DNA of 64,000 nt from Stratiolaelaps scimitus (taxonomy: Eukaryota > Arthropoda > Arachnida > Mesostigmata > Laelapidae), in assembly GCA_019614645.1 (NCBI GenBank), contig JABWDB010000005.1, forward strand, positions 5,922,001 through 5,986,000, in the 5' to 3' direction. The notes below the pieces were generated by a model, which worked only from the letters and a program-made list of their open reading frames with translations, ran no database searches and had not been told where the DNA came from. Positions within the stretch are counted from its first letter, which is position 1. Every line of letters starts with the position of its first letter. The position numbers were made by a program, and so were the translations under genes. Below, one piece after another: positions 26,884-40,971 of this stretch.

Positions 26884-29800
26884 TGAGATATCTGTATAAT
26901 GTTTGACTAAACTGGATCTCTGGTACGATGACACGGCTGACGCGACTTGTGTCAATGAGAAGCGAGGAAAATTGGCCATAGGCATGGTCAGTCGGCAGGC
27001 GCGCTATGTGGCAATTATTCACGACTAATAATCCATTTTGCTTAATTCATTAAGAAATTCCTGCTGATCGTTATCAAGCTCTTATCCGACAATCATACGA
27101 TGGTGCAATAGCCGATTATGAAACGTCTGAGATGTTCCTGGATATAGAAATCATTGTACCAAATCTATACAATGTGGTGCGCCACGCAATAAGCTAGAAA
27201 ACAAATCCAACAGCATTAGTTACTGATTGATTAGTATGTAACTCAACTCTTCATCTACTCTAAGTCTCTGCAGTTAATTTCTAATTAGTTCTTCATTGCT
27301 ATCGCATTAACTAATACGGCGAGAACGTGTTGGACGGCATTGAGTGGGTAGCATATTGTGTGGCGTTTTACTATAACATATCGAATTTGTTTCCGGCTTT
27401 CGTGTCGACCCCCGCAGTGTGTTCTTGGTCAATAAATAGACCCGCCAATCCGCATGTTCTTTGCGTCTATGCACATATATGAAGGTTTGTGTTTCGAGCC
27501 GCAGTCTGAGATTTTGGACTTATTTCTTCACAATATAGGCTGAATTGGTTGGATGAATAACATTTCACATGAGCGGGACTCAAAGCAAATGTGATGCCAC
27601 GCTTCTCTTCAAGTTGACAATCAAGTCAAACATTGATAGGAGCGAGTCAACGGATCTTTGTTTCTTTAGATCCGTTCGGTTGTGTGATCTTTGTACATTG
27701 GATGGAACATTGGCAGACGCAATGAGGTCAGGCATCCGAACCGATGCCGTATTGATGAATTTGTTTGTGGAACCGCGTTGAAGGCCGCTCCTTGAATCGT
27801 TTTGACGTGCTGGAGCATTGCTGTACTGCCTCGTATACCAGGTCCTGCTATTCAAGAAGTTTCGATGCGCGTATGGCAAGGCTGAGCACCTCCTTGTTTG
27901 CATGGATGTGTAAGGTACTTAAAAAGCTACGACACTCCTTCGAAGTAGCAAACGTAGTGCAGAATATGCATAGTGCACGTAAGTACTTGTCAGAGATTCC
28001 CTACTGGATGGGCCTCAGATCTTGCGAACGAACAGCCGGCCAAAGCTCCTCGTAGCTAAGCGCTATGGCCGACGCCCCCTAGTTGCGTCGTACATAACAT
28101 GACCGCCTATGCGGCGCGGAAAAGGATTACCGGTATAGGCAACCCAGAGTGGACACGACCGTGTAAGTGCGAGAAAGATGCCTGGGAACCCCATCGGTGT
28201 AACATTAGCAGAGCTTATGGCACACACATATGCGTACGCCAGTGGCAATTTCATCACCTACATTGCAGAAATGAGCTGGCCGCAAAGACCAGATTTGATA
28301 TAGACATAGTGGGTGGAGTACTTCAAAAGCTACGAAATATCTATAGCTTGAGTTGAATTCGTAAAATGTGCACCTTAAACATAGGAGCTGTACTATTCCC
28401 AGTAGCTAGATATGACATGCGCGAGTAACAATCCAACAGTTCCCCATCATTATTCGCTTGCATTTGGCAGGATCTCTCTGAGGCAAACATTTCAATTGAG
28501 GTAACTACTGTAAGCCTCCTTCGTGGATTGGGGCAGCGCTGTTTTGAGTTCTATCTTACAACTCTCGTCACCACGTTCTGAACCTCGATATTCCGAGTTC
28601 TTCTTCGCCTTTGAGATTGACCTCCCTCGAAACTATTTGCCCTCCCAATTCCCAATTCTCAGTCATCCTTCGATGCTGGACAGCCAGCGGCGCCGTCAGC
28701 TGCAAACAGATATTAGGTCCGTTATTAGGGTATTAGGTCACGTATGCATCGCCGTGACGGGCGGTGAACCACTTTAATCATCTTCGTATATCTCTCCGAG
28801 GTACTTCCCCGCAGCAATGCTATCAATGCTTGATGCACTTCGCAAATCTCGGGCATCGCAATCTCATAACTCACTACGCGTATCCCGAGTTCCGCAGCTA
28901 CCATGCCCTCTATCTCGTCCTCGTCCTCACACTAACTTTCGCCGAAATACCGCCGTGTCTGGTTTCCATAAGATGCGCGAATGCCGATCGCCAATCCGCT
29001 TCCCTCGGTCATGATAGCGCATGCGAGTTCAATTGATAGCCTGCCACCCATATCCACAGCTATTGCTTTTCATTCACGAGGGAGGCACACCAAGACAGGA
29101 CCTATCATTCTCTCCAAGCTCGGGGGCATCTCTCCGCTTTCTATGCGATTGAAGTCTGCTGATCAGCTCGTCGGAGGACTTCAACATACATCACAGTATA
29201 ACCCATTCTCTGTCTGCCCCCACAATGAGGTGGTGCTGGTGTTCCCCAGCCAAGCGTAACGGAACGAAGATATTGGTGGTTGATCTCAACTGGTTTGCTC
29301 AACTTGTTTTCGTCTCAGTATTCGACACCGGTTCGCTGAGATGCTGTCAAATAGGTTGCACTGAGTCGGCGGTAGACGGTGCACTGGTACGCATCAGAAA
29401 TGAATTCAGATATTTCGTTCGGATCTTCATTGCTACTTGGCTAAAATATGCATTACCACGATGTTGAAATTTCAAATTTGTTCATATTATATATATATAT
29501 ATAACTTATTCGAAATTTCAACACGACCATAACACATATAATAGCCGAATAAGAATGGAGATGCCACTAAAAAAACGAGTATTTTTTTGTTATACCATAT
29601 CGTATTGTTTTCGTTGCCAAACAAGGTGGTGGTTGACGACAACGCGAAGTCGTTGTCTGCCGTATCCTTCGAAAGCACATTTTGCTAGATAAGTCATGGT
29701 ACATCGGGGACATGTAAGAGGATGGAGAGCGAATTTTGCAACTTATTCCGTGTTTTATTCTCAACATATAATGTCTATCTACATATTCTACCATCGAACT

Positions 29801-32800
29801 CCAATGGGACGCTCGATTTAACCTCGGCCCCGCGGAGCGCATCGCCCGCTTAAGTGCACACCCAGCAGTGGCCGGATGTGAAGAGAAGGTTGTCGGACGT
29901 TTCATGAAGATGCTTTGTGAGTTGAAAATGTGGATATTTTTCTTTTACTGAAAAATCACTCTACTTAATGGTAGAATTCTCCACTCTCTCCCTCTCTCTC
30001 CTCTAGCAAAAAGTCAATATCGATACGCACGATGCAACTGCATCCTTATCGGCTGCACAGTGTTCATTCGAATGACTATAGCGACGTCAGAGCTCACCGT
30101 GAATGCAATGGGCGCACGCATTTTGGCAGTTTCTATTACCCAACGAACGGTTGGATGCAGATGCCTCTTGTCCGTATGGTGCCGATGTTAAAGCTACTCG
30201 ATATGGCGAGTTCCTGAGTTTAGACGTTCGCGTGAGTTGCTTGGCCAAAAAAATAGTGAGTTGAGTTTGCTGTGTCGGGTTGTCACCTTGCGACACCTCG
30301 AGTAACACGCGTACTTTTATAGAATCGTAGCAATGTATTAAAATTTTCAATAGCTATATAATGAAAATGATTTGGGTATATACCCGGTGGTGGGAGGGAG
30401 AAACAGGAAAGTAGACTTACAGTTGGCTAAAACGTAAATCAACAGTGGGTAAAAATATCGGTTCGCAGTTGGTGGACCGGTAGCCTTATAGTGAAATAAG
30501 CATTGTAATTAGGTCCACTTTCGAGCAATATAATTAGGTCCACAAGTGATATAAGGCAATATAAATAAGCCTTTTAACCGAACCTATTTATACGTCAAGT
30601 ACACTAGGTCCTCGCGTCAGCGACATGACCTTCCCTTGATCGCTTAGCAGAGACGTTCCCGTATGGTCCTCCTCAAGTCACAGCCAAACCTGATAAACAA
30701 GCAGCGTAAGGCCGCCGGACTTTCCTGCAATTTCTTTCGCTTTGGTTGGTGTAACCATGTTTGAATCGGACACTTTTATATCCTTGTGAAGGGAATGGGA
30801 GCCCCTCGCAAAGGAGAGATTCAATACCCCTTAACGAAAACAGTTCTCTGTTTGCGCTATGGGAATTCCTCCGTTTTTTGTTTTGCAAATACGTCAATAC
30901 GGCGAGCATGCATCTGTGGTTAAGTAACCCACCCACCCTCCTTCTCTCGAGTATGTTTTCATACTTGCCCACGATGCAGATTATCTGAGTCTTGCCACGT
31001 TTTTATACATGAAGATGTTCTGAGCATAGTCTCTGAGTTTAGTACCTCTCGTATCCCTTGGAGAGTGATGTTCGATTTCCTTTAACTGCGTGCGCGAGTC
31101 AGGCAAACCGCCAGTCGTTATTTACACCGAGTAAGTTTATCTTAAAGGAGACCACCCTAGGCTCAAGCACTCGGATCTGGTTGATTATTTTATTAGGATC
31201 GAATACACATGTAAAGCATAGCAACCCGCGGCAGTAAACGCAGCTGTTTATACAAGGCTGTGTATGAAACAGACGAGACACGAGGTATATATAAAACTTT
31301 AGTAAAAAAAAGTTATACGTAGAAGCTCGCCTCGATAGGCCTCTTGGTGACGGTCCAGTGGTCCATAAGGGAACAGCACGGGCGAGCCTTGACTTTTTGA
31401 CACGAGATCTATCTAGTTTCTTAGATTATTATCGGTTTTTTAGAAACCTGCAGCCCGTTTGTGTGGAATAGGTCTAGTTAAAAGGGTTAGAGAAAAAATA
31501 ATATTGTATCCTTATATGAAATGTTTGTGTTGCAAAATCTACTATGCCAATCAATTTCAACCAGATCTAAGGGTAAATAGATTCAGCCTAAATTGATTTC
31601 AGATATCTGAATAAGTCGATCAATAATCTGTATCACTAGATAGGTCTCGTGTCGAAAAGTCAACGCCGCCGTTCCCTTGAGGGCCTCGGGACCCTTCTTC
31701 GAAGTGCCCATCAAGACAAGATGATATAATATTTTTACTAAATGTGTATACCAACCGCGTAAGTGTACACATCTGTTGTACAAGCAGAACACCGTATATG
31801 CGCATTGGCAACCACTTGCCAGTGTCCGGTATTAGATTATTCTCCTCCCCGACGACCTCCATAAAGTCGACGTATTTGTACAAGAGAAACGGTGTTAAGT
31901 ATTTTCAGGTTATGAAAATATTAGTTCTTGGGTCACAAGAATTCAGCAGTAATAAAGACCCGGTGTGGACCAGAACTCCGTTTTTTTTTAATAGAATCGT
32001 ATACGGATGCCGGAATCCATACTCACGGATTGCTCACAGAAGAATAAGCCTGTTCTTTCATAATTCATCTTGTTGTTTTCGAGACATCCGAGAACAGCGA
32101 AATGTTGGCCAAACGTTGACGATGTACATATTTCAAGAAGTGTGCATTTGCGACACGAATTCCTATAGTGCCTGGGTAGCTGGTTCCTATCGAACAAGTC
32201 ACTTATCAATACAGAGATGATCAGCCTCTGAGTCCGATTTGCTTGCTAGAGAGCTACCCGGCCCTGGCTGTTGGATATGGACCAATAAACTAAATGTTCG
32301 AAAACGTTACAAGGTCACGGCACTCAGAAATGGAGAGCGATCTTGACAGGGTCAGCCAGTCATTGTTGTCGCTGAATCATAACCGGAGAGCATACTGGCT
32401 TTCACACGGCGAATGTGGGTGAATGTTAATGAGGCACTCGAGTGGGTACACGGTATTTAGGATGCTTTGTTCTGCTGAAGGCCCCCATGGGCCGAACAGA
32501 GAGCTAAGAGCTGAGGTAAAAGCTGATGCTGTTGGGCGTTCAATTTTCACGAACATCTAACAGAGCTTCTGCTCGCCAAACGGGACAAAAAACGCTGTTT
32601 TTCTAAAAGGAAGACCCGGTAATTGAGCTACTACGTAATACATGCAGCGCGTTATTAAAATGTCTCACTGCAGCTGATGCTAGATGAACTCAGATGAACT
32701 GATTGCCAGTGATATTCGTTTGTACGTTTGAAAAAGACCAAAACCGATGTGACGAAAGCCGCAACGATCGTTACGGTTCGACGTTCCCTCTGCTTAGTAT

Positions 32801-35800
32801 GAGCTCAGAAAGTGAGGAGGCTGTATCCGCGAAGCGAAGCCAAATCCCTTCGTAGACTTTTAACCTGCATAACTGCGTGGACGGCGGCACATTCAAATGT
32901 TCCCATTAATTGTCGTCATATATATTTAACTCCAGCGTTTGACCAGCCCCAGCGATCGATGGAAATGCTGCCCAGCGCCCACGGCAATAGCCACCGTTCA
33001 TTGGATTCATTGCCGGACAGCGTTCATTCCAAGGGAACAGAGCGTATTGGACTTAATCAAACTTCCTTCATCGCTTCATTCTCGTGCCTTTTTCCTTATC
33101 GCTTCATTGTAAGCAATACCCGAGTCGCAGTTGGGGATAGGCGATGTCTTTTGGACAACTTCCGCTTAATCGACGGATCTACTCCCAAATCTCTTCGACC
33201 TGTCGCCATCTCTTGATCATGACTTCGTTCTCCTTTCCACAGAATGCACATGATGTGTCCGTGTCTCCGCCTGTCTGTCTGAGTGCGTGTCCTCCGAACC
33301 GTGTTGTCCAAATGGCCGTCCCTCTTCACCACTTGCTCATCGGCGATTCGTTCAGATGCGGTGGAACTGTAAGTAGGAGCGATATATGGCGGGCGTTTCG
33401 TTAAAATTGGGATTTGATGCCCTTTCTCAGTTGATGTTCCGACGATGTCCTTTTACCGTTGCCTTCGCCCGTCACTCTCCTCCTTCGCTTGTTGTTGTTG
33501 CTGATACTGCTATTGTTGTTGGCGGCCACCGGCTGTTATCGCCAGCAAAGTGGTAAAGCCTTTGCTATCTCCCTTAGCAGGACAATGATGTTGAACGCCA
33601 AGGCGACTCTTTTGTCCTATGAGCTCGCTGCCGTCAACAACTCGTTCCTTCCGTTCTTTTGCCGTCTACAGCTCCGCCCGTTGCTGGGTGGCCGGCTGGT
33701 GGCCGGAGATCTGCGTTGACTCGCTTCGCCTCGCTAGGCCACAAACCTTCGCAGGGTCGATAGTTGTCTCCGGTAGAATCAGGCCTCACGCCGCAGCACT
33801 TGCCAGGGGGGTGGCTCTGGCGAACGACAAACTGAGGCCCACAGCGACCCCAACATTAACAAGTTGTTACTGTTGCTAAATGCTTGTCGGCTACTTGTGG
33901 GATCGATCACACTTTCTGCTGTAATGATTATCGGTACTGATTATCAAGGCAGGTGAAATCAAATCCACCTTTAGATACAAAGGGTAGTGTGCATTGAGGT
34001 TCTCCGATTAGTGTAGCAACTACTATACAAACATACCAAGGTAAGCCTAGCTATCATTGTTATCATTGATATCTGCTGTGTGATTTTATACAACGATAGC
34101 GTCTGCGGAAACAACAGATCACCGTGAGGACAACTGGCAGAAATAGCTAGGCGGCATACGAATGCGACATAAATTTTATATACTCTGAACATTCGGAAGT
34201 CGCACATTCACAACCGTTCAGCTTCCGAACTGTTCCCCAGGGGAACACGGTGTCTGCTCGGTCAGTAATAACTACATCCAGAGTACCGACAGTGAGGCCG
34301 CAGCGTAGATTATTACATCAGATAGATAGAGATTGGTCTACAGTGGCCAGCTTAGAAATCCTGATAAACCTTCTCTCATCGACTTTTCAGTTCAATGCAG
34401 AAGTTATTAGTTGTGTTGACCATAGGTTTTAGAACTAATCAGTCCCGATAATATATCTATCCTCGGATCGATGAGTGTCGTCCACCCTCTTATGTTTTAT
34501 TTGACAGTGGAGTCCCGTCACCATGGTAATTAATGAAGTCCTTATAAAAATCCAACACACATCAATATATATATATATATATCCGTTCATCAGAGTCAAG
34601 GACCGTCTCCACCTCATGGCAATTGCACGATAGCTCAGGATCACGTCTCAGAGTTTGCATCTCCCATTCAAGCTGATCTGTTCGATCTGAAACGGAGGGA
34701 GAATAACACGCGCATGCTCGTCAAATCAACGTTTTCATTGTACAAGCCGAGCCAGTGATCCGAGCCGAAAAACCTGTAGGACGATATTTGGAATCTCGTT
34801 GAAGAAGCGGGGAGTTCTGGAGGCACCCGCCATCCCTGGGATAGCGGCTCCATTACTCTTTGTCCGACGCTATCGTTACCACTCGCAGTGCTTCTGCTAG
34901 CTCCCGTGCAGCAGCCTTGACTATTACAAAGCGTAATAGTAGTCGTTGTACTACTCCTACAAACCCCTACTAGGCTCTCCGTTCCACGAAGAGCTTGAGC
35001 GTCAGATCGTTATGACTCCGGACGGCGGTGGCCTTCCTTTCCTCTTCGAGCCCGAATGAAGCGCCCCCGCTCCGTCTGGACTATGACGGACTTTCCCCGG
35101 GGCGGTGCATTGCGCTACGCCGCCCTCCGGAACGGGCTGGTCTCGTCGTCGACGAGGAAGAAGCCTGCCTACTTTGGCTACTCCGTCTCATTCGGTGGCG
35201 GTCCCGAATTTGCTGGCAAGACCCCACGCGCCGGAACAAGGCCTACAATTTGAGCCAGCTTCGGTCGAGGCTGATTTCTTTGGCTTGTGCTACAGCAGGC
35301 AGCCAGAGATTCGCAGAGTCCCGGACAGACTTCAGTGAGGAGAGAAAGCGGGAGAGTTCTGTGCTAAATTGTCTGTGAGCCTATCTCCGGGCGTCAGTTC
35401 TAGGCTGAGTTCCCCCTCGGAGCGCCAGGAGTCAGTCGTTCTATGCTAGGCGTAACTACAAAACCCTATTGCCTGTCTTTTTTCTCGGTGCTGTTTGACC
35501 TACGAAATACAGATCTAGCCGTAATAATGTTGCATGATCAACAGGCTATCGAAGACGCAAAGAGAGCCAACGGTTGTCTACCTATTTCGATGATAATTTC
35601 ATTTATCGACATGCCATCGTTGGTACGGCTGTATCTTGGCAAGCTGAGCCCTCACTTGGGAAAACCAGTGACTGTTTTCACATGAATATAAAGCATGACG
35701 TAATGTAATACATAGCTATCATGTTAAGCAAATTGCAGTAAGCAATCCCAGAGAGCTCTGTCAGTTCTTACCGCTATGCAGGCGAAATGTGCGGCTCCCC

Positions 35801-38800
35801 TACGATATCCGTGTTCGTCGTCGGCGCAGTAGTGCGTGAAAAGCACAGAAGCAAATTGGCCGGAATCCTCAAAAGCTCAAGTGACGACTCTTAGCGGTTG
35901 GCTCGTCCCTTCTGCTAAATAGAGAAAGAGAAAGAGAGAAAGGAAGATTTGGCGATGCTCGTGTGCTCACTAAACAGTGCTCCGTTCAACAAACACAATC
36001 TCGGCCACAACATACAACGGTCGTTGTCCTCCACTCCGCCTCCTTCGTATCTTACGACGGTTCTCCGGCCGGTATTTCGCCTGTGGTCCTACGGCCCTTG
36101 AGGGAAGCCTCACCCGCAAAAGCAGAGGAGCAAGGCAGCCACGCATGTACCGGGGGGGGAGGGGAGGCAGACCTGAGGAAGGCTCGCCACTCGAACGCCG
36201 CATGCTTCTCTGCCTACGAGACGGCTCTGTGCCAAGTTTCCTCTTCACCTTACGAACATGTGCGAACGCACGCGAACCGCTTATTCCGATGGCACAGATG
36301 GCGCTCTCTTCTTCGCTGCCTTGAGGTCCGTATCAGGATCACGAGGTTGCGGCGCCACCTAGGAGCGCTTGTCGTCCCAGGAGCCACCGCCTTCTCTATT
36401 CATGAATCAACTTGAGACGCCCGGTGGGGTGGTCCGTGAGCTGGTTCCATTTCAAGCAAATGACGGGGCGACGGCCGGTCGGTCGACCACCCCACCGCTC
36501 CCCGCACCCCGAGCCGATTCCCCGGGCCGTCACGGTTCTTGTCAGCCAGCGGGGCCAGCTTGCGATGCTTGTCGTTGACGTGGACGCGGCCTAGCATGTA
36601 GGGCCTCCCCAAACACATCCCACCCAAATCGCACGCTGTCGCGCCGCCACTTCGAGTAGTGGTTGGAGGAAAGGACGCTGAAGAACGGCGAAAGTTCCCA
36701 CAAACTCTCGAACGTCCCAGGGCGTCATCAGCGGACCGAAAGCAACGGCCGGTTAGTTCCTTGCTGTGCCAGGCCATCTCAATCTCAACGTCTGTATCGT
36801 ATCTGCTGACGTGTACCACTGGACGCGCAGTGCGTGAAGGGGAACATTGTGGAAACGAACGACGATGTGAATGTTCTAGAGGGCCCGGCTGGCTGCTGCG
36901 GCTCTTGCTGCTAACTCTACGTGCTCAGACACTATCGAAGTTTGCTCAAGAGCCATGCTTGCTAGTGGCGAGCCTTGCTTATTAGTAAAAGTTGAAGTAA
37001 GCCATCGAAATGAAGAAGACTCGAGAGGGAGAGAGAGAGAGTGTCAGAGAAAACAGCATCAAGAGTGACACAACGCGCGATTGAAGGGAGCGACGGAAAG
37101 AGAGAAGTGAACTCAATTTTTTATACAGGCAGATAGGGAGAGAGCGAAGAGAGATGCGAGCTACGCAGAACCGATACCAAGCCGATACCAAGCGTCTCAC
37201 AAGTAGAGGTCTGCAAGTGCATAGGAGGCAACGTTAGGGACTCTCCAGGGCGGGCCCTTGGTGAGTACCACAGGGAGCAGAGTGTAGGTGGTTCAATGTC
37301 TCAGCGGGAGGTGAAGAGTATCCGGGATTAACAGCGACCGGACGGCGAGATGCGTTCGCGAAACTGAGGACTCGCCGCGACAAGAACTGCAAGGATAGCT
37401 CCTTTCGCATAGCTCTAGGATGCAAACACAGGGCGGTGCAAGTTTTGTCCGTGGTCAAAGAACCCATTCAGCGAACTGCGCGCTCACCAGTCGCGTCTGA
37501 TCGGGAAAAGAGGCCGATGTCGTTTTGGTTGTGACCGGAATGCAGCTACATCAAGGAACTTACCGCTGGACATAGTCGATATTAGAAAATGTTACACATG
37601 TATAGTGCAAGTGTGGTATTGTATTGCACTTAGATGGATATAATGGTCGCAGTAGAGAATTTACATGCACAATTTTCTTTCAACAAATAGCATTGTTTCT
37701 TTGAATTTCGATGAATCGCAGCATTTCAAGGCTGATTTCGAAATACCTCTCGCGAAGGGTGCACGCGCCATATAAATACGTGATCTTTGTACAGTCACTG
37801 ACAGTAATCGTAGCAGAGATCGCAGCCGGCGATATACTTAAAATACACAAGCAAAAGTAATAAAATATACCAATTTCGTGCATGATAAGTCAAGCTTATC
37901 TTAATGCTACTGCCAGCGGCGATGCTTAGAATGAAAATCGAGATCAGCCTCTTACCAATAGCTGCCGTTCATGAATAGGCCCACAGGGGTCCACAGGAAG
38001 AAAGTTGAGACGTACGCGAGTTGAGCTGGACGTCGGGAGAACGGCCGGGCGGCAGCCTGGCGCCACCCCATCTCAAGTTGGCCTGTTTCACCCTGTTTAG
38101 GGGCGCTGGCTGAGAAGAGTCACGGGACAGGAAGCGTCCCGGAAGGGCTACCGCCTGCAGGACAGCCGTCGGGAGGTCGCTCGGGGGACGGCAACATTGC
38201 TTTGGCGAACTGCACCAATCGTGGCTGATTGCAAAAGTGGCAGTCTAAAGACATCACGGGCAGCAGCAGCATCAGTACAAGCAGCGGAACGCGATATGAC
38301 GTCAAAATTAATCCACTTCAGTCAATGGACGTACCATGATGAATGAGATGCCACTTGTGTCGTTATCGTCGTGTGGGACGTTTGGTGATTGCCTAGCTGA
38401 ATATTTGCATATATGTGCGGAGGCAGGTAGCAAATCTACGGATTAGTGGCTAGCGATGACACTAGCGTCGCATCCTAACATGAGATTACATCCAAGTATT
38501 CTCGCTAAAACAGCGAGATATCCACTTGCATCCAATCAACCCAATAGCAGACGTGTTCTCAGTCTGCCAACGTTGATTCACTATGCACCGCTCGGGTGTA
38601 GCTGTGCTAACAGTCGGTGGTGCGTTTGTCCGCAGGTGAGGCAAAGGCTTCCCTTGTTCCTGCCCCCCCGCTGTGCGTGCGTCTTTGTCACGCTTGCCAC
38701 GCAATGGGATATATAATACAATACAATAGACATATCGGTGTATTGACGAAGCTGCAATCATGATAATGCTCGAATTCGCTTAAAGAAAAATGGTAAAAAG

Positions 38801-40928
38801 GAGCGTCAATGACGTCGTAATTGACCTCGCACACGGTGGTGATTAATGTAATTATACGTCGAGGTTACTATTACAAGAAGCATGCTCTCGTAAGTCTATT
38901 GATATTACTTGTTACCTGCATGTGTGACAATATATTTGATAAATGCCTTCACTGACGTAAGTAAACATATCCCTCGAAGATGGGAGATTCAAAATTATGG
39001 TATATATGAGAGTACGCCTACTCTACTAGTTCGCAAGTAAGGCAGCGATCTAAAAAACAAACAAGAGAAAAATAAATTTACAAAGCTACGATATATATAA
39101 GAATTGGGGCCGAAATTAAATACGTTTCTCTAAACTAGGCAAGGTCTGAGCTGCAGCAACTCCTGGGAATCAACGTAGCGATGAAATTCATTTGATGGAA
39201 CAATACTATTGAAAATCCACAGTAGATTCTTTTAGAGAAAAACTCAAACTCTGCCAGAGGATTACATCACATTGTTAACAATGTGCTCAGTGTATAGTCG
39301 ACATCCTGCAAGTTCTTCTTATCGAGTGCAATATAACGATTAATTTTTGAATTAAGTAATTAATCTTAATTCTATGATTCTACGACATACGACAATATGT
39401 AGTATTAGAAAAACGCATAGGCAGACTTCATTAACGTCTAGATACAAATATCTAAATGTCAACGATCGGACAAGTTCTGGAAAAGCATAGGCATTACTAT
39501 TAACACAATGTAGATGTTTCGCCAATGGTGAATTGGCAGCCAAGTAATCAGCTGCCTAAGATTCCACGTAGCACAATTCATCTTATAAAATTATATTATG
39601 TGTAGAATAATACCTTTTTACCATCTGATAGACGATATTTGTCTGTCCTACCTGTCGGCAGTTAGCCAATACAATCTCCCATTTAGCGAACATGTCCTGG
39701 GCCCATTCAATGTACGTCATCGTTTCGTATTGCACACACGCGAATAGACCTTTCATGAAGCCCTACGAAATGACATTGGGGCAAATGGGTAACTGTGGTG
39801 TAACTTTGACGAATTAAATTCGAAATCAGGAATTCTTCTCCCCCGGCGAAGTTGCCCGAAATGTGCAGGCTGCTCACTGTCAAGGGACCCGTCTACTCTG
39901 TTGCACCTAGCCATATCCTGATGTATGTTGAGAAGTGGCTGAATAGAAGACATTAACGTATAGTTGGACACATATCGTCGGACATTCATCGTTTAACACA
40001 TTCGTTACATAATCTAATTGCATGACAGCGATGACCCACAGAAGGTTACGGAGGCCTTTGTTCGATATTAGAGTGTCTCTCTGTCGTGCGGCGAATCTTC
40101 ATAAACACAGAAGACGACAGTGATACCGACGCGAAATTTATGCCAACACAGTCGCTGAGCGATGACAGCCGCGTCAAACGGCCAGCCCTCCCCGAAATGT
40201 TTCAATATCGAAATGTTTCAATATCGACGACACGTTCATTATTTGTATGAGATCCGTCCGGGATGTGATGAGTACGAATAATGAATGCAATAATGCAGTA
40301 TATTTTAATTATCTCTCTGCTTAAATCTTTTCATGTCGCGGTCACACGCACCCGATGGATTCGTTTGTTATCTAGGGAGGATTATTCGTTCCGGGTCGAT
40401 CTCGAGTTCGTCGGTGATGGCGGAAATAGCACCTGGCAACAGGTCATCAATCTCGAATCACAGAAAGCGTCGTCCTGGAGAGATTTGACCGAACATGAAG
40501 TTACATTTTCCTGCCGAAACTTCGATCGACCGGGCTATTACCAGGTATATGCGTACACATCGTAACAGGGGGACGCGTGCTTGTCAAAATTAATCTAACG
40601 ATTTTACGGAGCCGGAGCAACCTATGCAAACGGACACACGCAGCGCAATTCATAGCAAATTATAATGATTATCATGCGGGAAGTATATGTAGTTTAGTGT
40701 TCTTCGTGGTGTCAGTTATTGATAACAACTGTGTGTTTTTATTATTATGATTATTATCAGGTGTCGTTGCATTGTGACGACTGCGAGCCTTGGCTATCAG
40801 AGGTCGCGCGGAGCCCATCAATACAAGCAAAATGGAGTGGACAGTATTCGATAGCTGTGGCGCAGCAATTCATAGGACGATGTTTTGACGGTACGTTTAA
40901 TCAAGCAGCACAAACACACTGAATAAAT

Positions 40929-40971
<43 letters not shown>

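Larger units (their letters stand above)
26653..40375 (+). other. Long intron of the THSD1-like gene
   Basis: About 13.7 kb between phase-matched exons. Mostly AT-rich with short repeats, plus GC-richer islands at about 33-33.9, 35.0-35.4 and 36.0-37.5 kb. I see no exon that would fit the gene. Enhancers or a nested transcript are possible but not shown. Confidence 0.55.
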
